From Pseudoalteromonas sp. A601 (GTDB lineage: Bacteria > Pseudomonadota > Gammaproteobacteria > Enterobacterales > Alteromonadaceae): a DNA stretch of 64,000 nucleotides. The stretch is taken from contig NZ_MXQF01000004.1 in the NCBI RefSeq assembly GCF_002165575.1, positions 177,747 to 241,746 on the forward strand, read 5' to 3'. Below are positions 56,272-64,000 of the stretch, piece after piece (positions within the stretch are counted from its first letter, which is position 1; each line of letters opens with the position of its first letter). The notes beneath the pieces were generated by a model. The model saw only the letters and a list, made by a program, of their open reading frames with translations, was not told the origin of the DNA and searched no databases. The position numbers and the translations under genes are program-made.

Positions 56272-57792
56272 ATGAACAACATTGCCCCTATAACGCACTA
56301 TGCCATTATTGGCGGAGGCAGTGCAGGATGGATAAGTGCAGCCATTCTATGCCGCGTAACAGCCCATTTACCATGTAAAATTACGCTTATAGAGTCTCCT
56401 ACTATCAGCAGCGTCGGTGTTGGCGAAGCAACAATTCCCTCCATCATTGATTTACTTCGCTTTTTAAATATCCCACAAACAGAGTTCATCCAAGCTACAC
56501 AAGCCACCTTTAAATTAGGCATAAAATTCACTAATTGGCTAACGAAAGGACATAGTTATTGGCACCCTTTTGGAAATATCGGTAAAACCATTGATGGCTT
56601 GAGTTTCTACCAACATTGGTTAGCAGCAAAACAACGCGGTAATAAATACCAATACTGTGATTTTTCACCCAATGTGGTACTTGCAGAGCAAAACAAGTTT
56701 GCTCAAGCTCAACAACATCAAAAAAACATTCTTAGCCATTCAACATACGCGTTGCACTTAGATGCCACTCTAATGGCTGACTATTTAAAAAAGTATTGTT
56801 TAGTTCGAGGCGTGATCCATCGCACAGCTCATATTAATGAAGTTACAGTCTGTGAAAAACAGCAGATCACAAACGTTATCTTAGATAATAAGGAACAACT
56901 AGATGCGGACTTTTACATCGATTGCAGTGGCCAATCAGCGATATTGATAGACAAAACTTTAAAGGTTGGCTATCAAAACTGGCAACACTATTTACCCGTA
57001 GATTCAGCTGTTGTCGTGCAATCGAAAAATCCATCACAACGCCAGCCTTATACGCATGCTGTAGCTCATCAACATGGTTGGCAATGGCAAATCCCACTCA
57101 ATCATCGAACAGGTAATGGTTATGTATATTGCAGCAAGTATTGCAGTGATGAGGAAGCACTCGCCACTTTAACCAATAATATTACTGAGCCACTTGAGAA
57201 TACACCTAGAGCTATCAAATTTACTACTGGTAAACGTGATGTTTTCTGGTACAAAAACTGTCTTAGCATTGGTTTGTCTGCAGGTTTTTTAGAGCCATTA
57301 GAATCAACAGGTTTATATCTAATCATGAAAGGCATGCTGAATTTTGTTGCTATGTTACCTGATAGCCAATTTCAGCAAGCACGATGTGATGAATACAATC
57401 GGCAAATGGATATAGAGTTTGAAAACATTCGTGACTTTATTATTATTCATTACTCTTTAACGCAGCGCAGTGATTCAGCATTTTGGCGAGATTGGCATAA
57501 CCGCGCTTTACCAAAAAGCTTAGAGCACAAGTTAGCCGTATTTAAAAGTAATGGCATATTAATGAAAAACCCCCAAGACTTATTTTCCAATGACAGTTGG
57601 TATGCCGTATTAGAGGGAATGAAAATGCGCCCAACTAATTTAAATCCTTTAATTTACAACTCCGATCATCAACAAGTCGATGCTATTTTACATAAGCACA
57701 CCTATTTACTAGCGCAAATGATAAAACAAGCACCTAGTCATGAAGCGTTCGCAAACGCGCTTCATAATAATATGCTAAAAGCAAATAGTTGA
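56272..57792 (+). CDS. Tryptophan-halogenase-like flavoprotein
   Basis: A 506-residue FAD-dependent protein of the tryptophan halogenase family. Seen: FAD-binding YAIIGGGSAGWISAA, the Lys in TFKLGIKF at residue 81 matching the catalytic Lys79 of PrnA, the halogenase signature WQWQIP, and the Glu in FLEPLESTGLY. The usual set of catalytic residues is therefore kept. In Alteromonadales and Caulobacterales many such genes lie beside carbohydrate TonB receptors with no known halogenated product, so the true reaction is open. Cytoplasmic; likely read through from the receptor. Confidence 0.85.
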   Translation: MNNIAPITHYAIIGGGSAGWISAAILCRVTAHLPCKITLIESPTISSVGVGEATIPSIIDLLRFLNIPQTEFIQATQATFKLGIKFTNWLTKGHSYWHPFGNIGKTIDGLSFYQHWLAAKQRGNKYQYCDFSPNVVLAEQNKFAQAQQHQKNILSHSTYALHLDATLMADYLKKYCLVRGVIHRTAHINEVTVCEKQQITNVILDNKEQLDADFYIDCSGQSAILIDKTLKVGYQNWQHYLPVDSAVVVQSKNPSQRQPYTHAVAHQHGWQWQIPLNHRTGNGYVYCSKYCSDEEALATLTNNITEPLENTPRAIKFTTGKRDVFWYKNCLSIGLSAGFLEPLESTGLYLIMKGMLNFVAMLPDSQFQQARCDEYNRQMDIEFENIRDFIIIHYSLTQRSDSAFWRDWHNRALPKSLEHKLAVFKSNGILMKNPQDLFSNDSWYAVLEGMKMRPTNLNPLIYNSDHQQVDAILHKHTYLLAQMIKQAPSHEAFANALHNNMLKANS

Positions 57793-57808
57793 TTGCTAAC
57801 AATTTGAA

Positions 57809-57838
57809 TTGACCAAATAAACATATTATGTTTATATA
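57809..57838 (+). promoter_or_regulatory. Promoter of first GntR gene with embedded operator copy 3
   Basis: -35 TTGACC (57809-57814), 18-bp spacer, -10 TATATA (57833-57838), with aaacatattatgttt (57819-57833) in the spacer, four bases after the -35. The predicted start falls at about the A of the ATG at 57845, so the transcript may be leaderless. Points to autoregulation. Confidence 0.7.
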
Positions 57839-57844
57839 CAGAGT

Positions 57845-58585
57845 ATGAGCGAACTAATATATTATGATTTAAAATCCACTCCAGGTATGTCGACTAGCCT
57901 TTCGGTTCAAGTAGCCAAAGAAGTGGGCCGACGTATTGTGGCTGGTTCATTTGAAGTTAATAGTTTAATGGATGATGAAGACACGCTTGCCAATCGCTAT
58001 CAAGTTAGCCGAGTGGTTATGCGCGATGCAATTAAGATCCTTGTTAGTAAGGGGTTACTTGAAGTACGTAGAGGCATTGGCACTCGAGTACAATCTCGTG
58101 ATAAATGGAATATGCTTGACGATGATGTACTTGCATGGCACTTATCTGCTCCGCCAAATCCTAAGTTTTTACGCCAACTTATGGATGTTCGCTTAGCATT
58201 TGAACCCAAAGCAGCTCGTTGGGCTGCGCAAAGGGCTACGCCAGATAACCTTGCTGAAATTTTAGCTGCGTGTGATAAAATGGCGATTGTGGGAAATACC
58301 GCCGAAGAATTTATCATCGCTGACTCATTATTTCATAAGGCTATTATTAAAGCCGCTCAAAACAGCTTTTTAACTTCGATGGAAGGGGTTATTTATTCCG
58401 CACTATTAGTGAGCATTAAGGTAACGAATAAAGATCCTAGAGATAACGGGGCGTCAATTCCGTTTCATCGTGAAGTATACGAAGCAATAGCCGCAGGTGA
58501 TGCAGATAAAGCGGAAATACTCACAGAAAGATTACTTAATGATGCAACATCTAGATTAGCTACAAACACTGGGGAAGCTAAATAA
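57845..58585 (+). CDS. FCD/GntR-family regulator 1
   Basis: A 246-residue repressor-type regulator. N-terminal winged helix (~15-90: LANRYQVSRVVMRDAIKILVSKGLLEVRRGIGT is split as helix, recognition helix and wing). The C-terminal all-helical FCD domain (~105-240) has metal/ligand His candidates in DSLFHKAI and IPFHREVY and the Asp/Arg in MDVRLAFEP. FCD regulators bind sugar acids or their phosphates; here KDGal or KDPGal is a fair guess. An operator copy lies 11 bp before the ATG. A close paralogue follows. Confidence 0.9.
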   Translation: MSELIYYDLKSTPGMSTSLSVQVAKEVGRRIVAGSFEVNSLMDDEDTLANRYQVSRVVMRDAIKILVSKGLLEVRRGIGTRVQSRDKWNMLDDDVLAWHLSAPPNPKFLRQLMDVRLAFEPKAARWAAQRATPDNLAEILAACDKMAIVGNTAEEFIIADSLFHKAIIKAAQNSFLTSMEGVIYSALLVSIKVTNKDPRDNGASIPFHREVYEAIAAGDADKAEILTERLLNDATSRLATNTGEAK

Positions 58586-58654
58586 CCATTGTTTTTTTGC
58601 TTAAAATCATATAAATAAGAACTAGTTTTAACTATAAATGGATACCAGTATAGA

Positions 58655-59392
58655 ATGAGTGAATTAACCTACTACGATTTAAGACGCGCCAATTCAATGT
58701 CACCAAGTTTGCCAATACAGGTAGCTAAAGAATTAGGCCGAAGAATTGTGGCTGGTACTTATACTGCGGGTACACTCATTGATGATGAAAACAAACTATC
58801 TGAGCGTTTCCAAGTGAGTCGTGTGGTGATCCGTGATGCAGTTAAAATACTGGTAGGTAAAGGCTTATTAGATGTTAGACGCGGTATTGGTACTCGTGTT
58901 AAAAGTCGTGATAATTGGTCGTTACTTGATGATGATGTACTTGCGTGGCATTTAAGTGCACCTTTAAATCCTGAGTTTTTAACGCAGTTAATGGAATTTA
59001 GATTAGCATTCGAACCAAAAGCCGCCAGTGTTGCCGCTGAACGTGCTAATGAAGAAGACATTATCAGAATTAAAGAAGCGCTGTGTGAAATGGAAAATAG
59101 CGTGAGCGATATTGATAAGTTTGTTATTGCTGATGCGCACTTTCATAGTGCGATTTTAAAGGCATCTCACAATGAACTATTCATCTCTATGGAATGCATT
59201 ATTTTCTCTGCTTTACTGGTTAGTATCAAAGTAACAAACCAAACAGCAGAAAGTAATTTAGCCTCGATCCCGTTTCATGCTGAAGTGTTAGATGCAATTG
59301 CAAATAAAGACAGTAAAAAAGCCCAGTCATTAACAGAAAACCTACTTTATGATGCTAAGTCTAAACTTAAAGCATTAATGGCCAACAAATAA
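58655..59392 (+). CDS. FCD/GntR-family regulator 2, tandem paralogue
   Basis: A 245-residue regulator very similar to its neighbour along the full length (shared RYQVSRVV/RFQVSRVV, VRRGIGTRV, LLDDDVLAWHLSAP versus MLDDDVLAWHLSAP, ALLVSIKVTN). It keeps the FCD His positions (DAHFHSAI, IPFHAEVL). It arose by tandem duplication. No operator of the type found before regulator 1 is visible in the 69-bp gap, so it may be cotranscribed with it or have a separate weak promoter. The recognition helix differs only slightly (MRDAIK versus IRDAVK), so both probably bind the same operator. Confidence 0.9.
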   Translation: MSELTYYDLRRANSMSPSLPIQVAKELGRRIVAGTYTAGTLIDDENKLSERFQVSRVVIRDAVKILVGKGLLDVRRGIGTRVKSRDNWSLLDDDVLAWHLSAPLNPEFLTQLMEFRLAFEPKAASVAAERANEEDIIRIKEALCEMENSVSDIDKFVIADAHFHSAILKASHNELFISMECIIFSALLVSIKVTNQTAESNLASIPFHAEVLDAIANKDSKKAQSLTENLLYDAKSKLKALMANK

Positions 59393-59417
59393 CGTTGTCT
59401 TTGAATCATATGGAAAG

Positions 59418-59467
59418 GCGCTGCTAACTTTTTATTTAGTGTGAGAGGAATAAAAAGCTAACAGCGC
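59418..59467. terminator. Imperfect hairpin between convergent regulator and aldolase genes
   Basis: gcgctg...ctttttat pairs imperfectly with ataaaaag...cagcgc. It lies between the stop of regulator 2 and the end of the minus-strand catabolic operon. Confidence 0.5.
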
Positions 59468-59526
59468 ACATGTAAAAGTGACAAAACCATCAATGAGTCA
59501 ATTAGATCTCATCACCTAAACCCTCG

Positions 59527-60141
59527 TTATCTATAAAATTCCACGTAGCGTGTTGCATTATCAGTAAAGTCAGACAACGACATACCCGCTTTATACAAAC
59601 CACTGCCTAGCCCAAAACCGCTGGCTCCTGCATCCATATAAGTGTGCATATTATCAGGTGAAACACCACCAACAGGCAGAATATCAATTTTAGGGAGTAT
59701 CGTTGTCATTGCTTTTAAACCAGCCGGGCCTGCTGTTTCAGCAGGAAACAGCTTCAGCGCATCTGCCCCCGCGTGAATCGCTGCATAACCCTCTGTAGGC
59801 GTATAAAAACCTGGCACACTGTATAAACCTTGCTGTTTGCTATAACGGATCACCTCAACATCAGCATGTGGCGATATAATTATACGCCCCCCTGCTTGTT
59901 GGACTTCATCAACCTGCTGCTTGTTAACCACCGTTCCAGCACCAATCACTACTTGGTCACCATATTTTTCACTCAGTAACTTAATACTCTCATAAGGAGA
60001 TGGGGAATTAAGTGGCACCTCGATAACACGGTAGCCTAAGTCAACCAGCACATGTGCATAATCAAGAACTTCGCTCGGAGTTATGCCGCGTAAAATTGCA
60101 ACTAAAGGCAATTGTTGCATAGCCTGTTGTAAGTTGATCAT
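59527..60141 (-). CDS. dgoA: 2-dehydro-3-deoxy-6-phosphogalactonate aldolase
   Basis: A 204-residue class I KDPG/KDPGal aldolase splitting the phosphorylated keto-deoxy acid into pyruvate and glyceraldehyde 3-phosphate. Opening LVAILRGITPSEV, general base Glu in VIEVPLNSP, Schiff-base Lys130 in GADALKLFPAET and phosphate-binding GGVSPDNM / ASGFGLGSGLY. The LRGI and PAET signature is that of DgoA rather than Eda. Its ATG overlaps the kinase stop (4 bp), so translation is coupled. Last gene of the catabolic operon. Confidence 0.92.
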   Translation of the reverse strand: MINLQQAMQQLPLVAILRGITPSEVLDYAHVLVDLGYRVIEVPLNSPSPYESIKLLSEKYGDQVVIGAGTVVNKQQVDEVQQAGGRIIISPHADVEVIRYSKQQGLYSVPGFYTPTEGYAAIHAGADALKLFPAETAGPAGLKAMTTILPKIDILPVGGVSPDNMHTYMDAGASGFGLGSGLYKAGMSLSDFTDNATRYVEFYR

Positions 60142-61142
60142 AAGGTAACCTCTATAGATGAAATCAGCTCTGCTTGTTTTGCAATAGCAAACATGCCATT
60201 AATTGAAGCCTGAGAGCTGTTTAAAATTGTTGATGAATAACCGAGTGATAATAGAGCTGCCGAATACAAATTATTTAACCGGTTGTTGCCAATTAAATAG
60301 ATATGTTCAAGTACAGGTTCATTTGCGATGACACTATGTAACTCAGCACCAACTATCAGGCCTGATATGTAACTGTATACAGCTGCCTCAGGTAGTTTAT
60401 TCTCTAGCTGTAAAGTGCGTGCACTAAACAAATGGTGTAACAAACCACCTTTTGATTGACTACATGAAACACCGTGTAAAAACTGGCTTAAGTCGGTGTC
60501 TGCTTCTTTGTTTTGTTGTGTTAAGCCCGCACTTAAAATGCTGTGCTTAGTCACTAAATCAAACACTTCCCCTGTCATATGTGTGCTAAAACGAGTTATT
60601 ACTGATTCGCCGTTACAATCTTTGCTGACACAGGCCCATTTAGAATGAGTGCCTGGCAAACAAAAAATGCTGCGGGCAAGTTCAGCTTCACTGATCACAC
60701 CTTGCTCCTGTTCAATTATCGACAATGCACCAAACACTTGCACTTCTTCGCCGCGCATCACATCACTTGCGCCGTGCTGTGGCTGATATTTAAAACCAGG
60801 GACAATAAATTTTTGCTGTGAACTGGCAACATCTAAATGAACCAAATGTTGAGCACTTTTAGATAAACTCACCGGACAATGCAAATAGCCGGTATCTTGC
60901 CAGCCAACTTTGCTGCCAACCATTCCTGCCATAATGACAGGAATGTGCTTATCGCAGCACCAATCACTTATGTAGTTATTAAGCGCAGCTTCAAATTGCC
61001 CATTTGATACAGCAAGGACACCACTTGCGGCACTTACCTGCTTTATAATTTGAGCGTTTTTATCAAGTAAAAATGCTCTAAAATTAGTCGTTCCCCAGTC
61101 TACAACGATTAATTCGCCCGCGGCTGTTTGTTGATCACTCAT
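60138..61142 (-). CDS. dgoK: 2-dehydro-3-deoxygalactonokinase
   Basis: A 334-residue sugar-acid kinase phosphorylating 2-keto-3-deoxygalactonate at C6. ATP/phosphate loop VVDWGTTNFRAFLLD, substrate region MAGMVGSKVGWQ, then LPGTHSKWA and THMTGEVFDL, all DgoK marks. The start MSDQQTA at 61142 is chosen for its GGAGA site nine bases upstream; an ATG at 61157 would add five residues and covers that site. It overlaps the aldolase gene and sits 18 bp or more after the cycloisomerase gene. Confidence 0.92.
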   Translation of the reverse strand: MSDQQTAAGELIVVDWGTTNFRAFLLDKNAQIIKQVSAASGVLAVSNGQFEAALNNYISDWCCDKHIPVIMAGMVGSKVGWQDTGYLHCPVSLSKSAQHLVHLDVASSQQKFIVPGFKYQPQHGASDVMRGEEVQVFGALSIIEQEQGVISEAELARSIFCLPGTHSKWACVSKDCNGESVITRFSTHMTGEVFDLVTKHSILSAGLTQQNKEADTDLSQFLHGVSCSQSKGGLLHHLFSARTLQLENKLPEAAVYSYISGLIVGAELHSVIANEPVLEHIYLIGNNRLNNLYSAALLSLGYSSTILNSSQASINGMFAIAKQAELISSIEVTL

Positions 61143-61175
61143 CACAAAAGTCTCCATTGGATAGAATTCGCAGGT

Positions 61176-62336
61176 TTACTGAACTTCATAATGCTTAATA
61201 AAGTCAGGATCTGGCTCTATTCCTAATCCAGGCCCTTGTGGCAATGCAACTGAACCATTGTTTTCTTTTACTTGTTCATTGATACGCAGTGATTCTTTTA
61301 ATAAGTTTTCACGGAATAAATTAGGAGTCGTATCGTATTCAAGCATTGGTTGTACTGGATGCGCAGCGCCTGGTAAGTCAGGTAATGCGGCCAATAAATG
61401 TAAGTTAGTGCCTACCGCTAAGGCCGACCCCCATACATGATTAATTACCGGAACAAAATGTGTATGCGCTAACGCTAATACCTTTTGGTATTCAGTAATT
61501 CCGCCTAAAGCGCACACCTCAGGTTGCAGCAAGTCAACACAACGATTCTCAATGAGATCTCTAAAGCCCCAACGCGTAAATTCAGCCTCACCACCAGCGA
61601 TGGTCATATCGAGAGCTTCGCACAAATCGCGATAACCTTGTTTATCCTCTGGCGCAACAGGCTCTTCAAACCAATACACACCTAAGTCTTGCATTGCACG
61701 ACCCAACGGAATTGCTTCACGTGCTGTATATGCATGATTTGCATCAACCATCAAGCGCATTTCATCGCCAACACCGCGGCGAACAGCTTCTACTAACTTA
61801 ATGTCTTCTTCTGGACTTAGGCCGATTTTCATTTTCATTGCATTAAAGCCAGCATCTTTAATTCGTGCACTTTCATGCTCAAAGCTTTCAGCAAGATTGG
61901 CTTTGCGTTGTAACATCATTCCGTAACCATATACGGGGATCTGCTCTCTAAAGGCGCCGCCTAACAACTTGTAAACAGGTTGATTTAAGAATTTCCCTGC
62001 GATGTCCCACAATGCAATATCAACACCAGACATTGACTGGATTGGCATGCCTTTTTGCCCATGGTCTCGCATTAAGTTGTACACCTTATGCCAAATTACT
62101 TCTCGGTCTAAGGGATCCATACCAACTATCATTGGCTGTATTACACGTTCTACTATTGTTTTATTAGCAAATGCAATACCACCACCACCAAAGCATTCGC
62201 CCCAACCTGTAATACCAATATCCGTTCTCACTTCTACTAAATGAGCGGTGCGCTTTGCATAGTACTGTTGTGAGTAACCTAACTCTTCTTCCAAGTCATA
62301 TTGCAGAACATGACTAATAATTTCTGTTATTTTCAT
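61176..62336 (-). CDS. Enolase-superfamily sugar-acid cycloisomerase, likely 3,6-anhydrogalactonate
   Basis: A 386-residue enzyme. Capping domain 1-~125, then the barrel with Lys168-x-Lys170 (AMKMKIG), metal ligands Asp in VDANHAY, Glu in WFEEPVAP and Glu in AGGEAEF, and catalytic His300 in INHVWGSA. The KxK pair and HVWG resemble galactarolactone cycloisomerase and 3,6-anhydrogalactonate cycloisomerase, whereas galactonate dehydratase DgoD has K-x-N there. The product would be 2-keto-3-deoxygalactonate, feeding DgoK and DgoA. Galactonate or fuconate dehydration cannot be fully excluded. Confidence 0.82.
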   Translation of the reverse strand: MKITEIISHVLQYDLEEELGYSQQYYAKRTAHLVEVRTDIGITGWGECFGGGGIAFANKTIVERVIQPMIVGMDPLDREVIWHKVYNLMRDHGQKGMPIQSMSGVDIALWDIAGKFLNQPVYKLLGGAFREQIPVYGYGMMLQRKANLAESFEHESARIKDAGFNAMKMKIGLSPEEDIKLVEAVRRGVGDEMRLMVDANHAYTAREAIPLGRAMQDLGVYWFEEPVAPEDKQGYRDLCEALDMTIAGGEAEFTRWGFRDLIENRCVDLLQPEVCALGGITEYQKVLALAHTHFVPVINHVWGSALAVGTNLHLLAALPDLPGAAHPVQPMLEYDTTPNLFRENLLKESLRINEQVKENNGSVALPQGPGLGIEPDPDFIKHYEVQ

Positions 62337-62347
62337 TAGTGTTATCC

Positions 62348-63778
62348 TTAAACATTAAGTGCACGTGAAACACGTTTGTAGCTAAGGTAATCATCCAGTG
62401 CTAATACTGAGCAATCCACACCAACGCCTGATTGTTTAATACCTAAATGCGGCAAGTTAATCGCATACTTAATACCGTTCACTTGTACTTCACCAAAACG
62501 GAGTTCGCTTGCAAAGTGTTCTGCTTGTTCTAAATCTTGTGTGAAAATAAATGAGCTTAAGCCCGCATCGGTATCGTTAGCATCAATCAGCACCTGTTGC
62601 TGCGAATCGAACGTAATAATACTGATCACAGGACCAAAAATTTCTTCTTGATAAATTCTCATTTCAGGGGTTACACCAACAAGCACCGTTGGACTGTAAA
62701 AATAGCCTGTTTGACAATGCTCAGGCTTACCACCACCAACTAAAACTGTCGCCCCTTTAGCTTGTGCATCTTTAACTAGTTCATCAATACGGTTCCATGA
62801 CGCTAGATCCATAACAGGCCCCATATCAATGTCTGCATCACGATCAAAACCAACTTTAACTGCTTTTGCTCGTGCAACTACTTTTGCTATGAACTGTTCA
62901 GCAACTTGTTCAGCAATAAATACGCGATTTGGCGTCACGCAAATTTGACCTGCGTTTTCATATTTAACACCGCATATCACATCAGCGGCATTTTCTAAAT
63001 CCGCATCAGCTAGCACTATGGCTGGGGCATTACCTCCTAACTCCATTGAATAACGCTTAATCGATGTCGCACCAGTACCAATGACATGTTTACCAACATT
63101 GGTGGAACCGATTAAAGTGAGTAATGAGGGAATAGTCGATGCCGAAATTGCATCACCCACTTTGTGATCTGGCCCAGAAATAATATTAACCACGCCTGCG
63201 GGTAAACCGATTTTTTGGCACAATTCGCCAACAGCATAAGCAGATAATGGTGTCTTTACCGAAGGCTTAATCACAATAGGGCAGCCTGCTGCCATAGCTG
63301 GGCCGAGCTTATAAGCTAAGTTAAGTAACGGATAATTCCATGCTAAAAATGCAGCAGCTACGCCTAGCGGTTCACGGCGTAAAGAATGGCTATGTGTTCC
63401 TTCTTTATCAGTCAAAGACTCTTGCTCTAGGTTGAGCATGGTATCTGCATAAAAATTAAGGCTATCAACCAACATTTGATAATCATCTTTAGTTGATTGC
63501 CAAGGCTTTGCCATTTCTAGGTGTAAACATTCACGTAGATGTTGCTCATTTTCGATAACCGCATCACGCAGCTTATGCATCCAGCAAACGCGCTCTGTAA
63601 CTGGTGTTTTTGACCAGACAGGAAAAGCGTCTTGCGCGGCTTCCAAGGCTAAGTTTGCTTCATCAATTCCTGCTGCAGCAATTTCACCAACGGGTTCCAA
63701 GGTTGCTGGGTTTAATACTTTTGTAGTTGAACCCGTAGTTATTAATTTTCCGCCAATATAAAGTTGTTTAGACAGCAT
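62348..63778 (-). CDS. Aldehyde dehydrogenase, likely 3,6-anhydrogalactose dehydrogenase
   Basis: A 476-residue NAD(P)-dependent aldehyde dehydrogenase. Cofactor region FLAWNYPLLNLAYKLGPA and VIKPS, general base Glu in SMELGGNAPAIV, catalytic Cys in NAGQICVTPNRV, and the closing EEIFGPVI. Size and order match enzymes that oxidise 3,6-anhydrogalactose to its acid. First gene of the minus-strand operon, 12 bp before the cycloisomerase gene, behind a promoter with the shared operator. Other sugar aldehydes such as lactaldehyde remain possible. Confidence 0.85.
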   Translation of the reverse strand: MLSKQLYIGGKLITTGSTTKVLNPATLEPVGEIAAAGIDEANLALEAAQDAFPVWSKTPVTERVCWMHKLRDAVIENEQHLRECLHLEMAKPWQSTKDDYQMLVDSLNFYADTMLNLEQESLTDKEGTHSHSLRREPLGVAAAFLAWNYPLLNLAYKLGPAMAAGCPIVIKPSVKTPLSAYAVGELCQKIGLPAGVVNIISGPDHKVGDAISASTIPSLLTLIGSTNVGKHVIGTGATSIKRYSMELGGNAPAIVLADADLENAADVICGVKYENAGQICVTPNRVFIAEQVAEQFIAKVVARAKAVKVGFDRDADIDMGPVMDLASWNRIDELVKDAQAKGATVLVGGGKPEHCQTGYFYSPTVLVGVTPEMRIYQEEIFGPVISIITFDSQQQVLIDANDTDAGLSSFIFTQDLEQAEHFASELRFGEVQVNGIKYAINLPHLGIKQSGVGVDCSVLALDDYLSYKRVSRALNV

Positions 63779-64000
63779 TTATCCGCTCCAATTATTTTTG
63801 ACACCAACCCAAATAAAGGCACTTTATTGGCTGGAGAATGAAAAGGTATCGATCACCTTATACATAGCAAGTATTTAAACATATGATGTTTGCACTGACA
63901 ACATAAAATTCACATTTATTTACTTCACTCTTTATACGCCCCCTTCTTAGCAAGCGACCGATATACCTATAATACCAAACACATTTAATTGATGATCTAT
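63779..64000. other. Upstream region of catabolic operon to window end
   Basis: No gene seen. Holds the operon promoter and operator copy 4; the remaining ~95 bases are AT-rich with nothing recognised. Confidence 0.5.
63872..63901 (-). promoter_or_regulatory. Catabolic operon promoter with embedded operator copy 4
   Basis: On the minus strand: -35 TTGTCA (63901-63896), 18-bp spacer, -10 TAAATA (63877-63872), with the inverted repeat aaacatcatatgttt (63891-63877) four bases after the -35. The geometry is identical to the receptor and regulator promoters. Predicted start near 63865, leader about 87 nt. Confidence 0.7.

Noticed and set aside
59527..63778. Galactonate (DgoD-type) pathway as the main call
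   Set aside because: The enolase-superfamily member lacks the DgoD K-x-N motif and the first gene is an aldehyde dehydrogenase, so the anhydrogalactose route fits better; galactonate is kept only as an alternative.

Overview
The window looks like chromosomal DNA of a marine gammaproteobacterium, most probably Pseudoalteromonas or a close Alteromonadales relative. The base composition is AT-rich. Four large TonB-dependent receptors, an AbgT-type transporter, a TPR-sulfotransferase next to a receptor, a RegB/RegA-type pair, split bacterioferritins and a sugar-acid locus with a tryptophan-halogenase-like gene all fit that group. The genus is inferred from protein recognition by eye; no search was run.

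Layout. 0-2 kb: 3' part of astD and a DUF1338 dioxygenase-like gene, then a decayed decarboxylase remnant. 2.5-8.5 kb: thioredoxin-like protein, AraC regulator, DUF3081 protein, AbgT transporter and small hypothetical genes. 8.5-14 kb: two-component operon led by an unlisted 54-residue ORF, a FabH-like synthase, an M17 peptidase, a LETM1-like protein and a Cys-rich miniprotein. 14-18.5 kb: TonB receptor plus TPR-sulfotransferase. 18.5-26 kb: housekeeping and repair genes (alpha/beta hydrolase, rlmF, an ltaE gene with a large in-frame deletion, tdk, ogt coupled to an Ada-AlkA fusion, sodA, acetyltransferase). 26-36 kb: a 1,578-residue hybrid kinase and a CusBA/CzcBA-type metal efflux operon behind a His/Cys-rich small protein. 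36-41.7 kb: iron block (PepSY protein, siderophore-type receptor, two unequal bacterioferritin subunits, Bfd).

41.8-50.5 kb: a four-gene minus-strand operon (lipoprotein with Ig-like domains, helical repeats and a calcium-binding tail; TonB receptor; di-heme peroxidase; membrane-anchored protein). It is bracketed by two direct copies of a structured repeat of about 170 bp. This is the best candidate for an undescribed transferable system. 50.7-53 kb: an Aer-like chemoreceptor and an IS110 transposase remnant.

53-64 kb: a sugar-acid locus. TonB receptor, halogenase-like flavoprotein and two tandem FCD/GntR regulators run on the plus strand. A convergent minus-strand operon encodes aldehyde dehydrogenase, an enolase-superfamily cycloisomerase, KDGal kinase and KDPGal aldolase. 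The enzyme set matches 3,6-anhydrogalactose catabolism better than galactonate catabolism. Four near-identical 15-bp inverted repeats occur here. Three sit at exactly the same position between -35 and -10 elements, in front of the receptor, the first regulator and the catabolic operon, which defines a local regulon. A 12-C tract lies between the two receptor-proximal copies.
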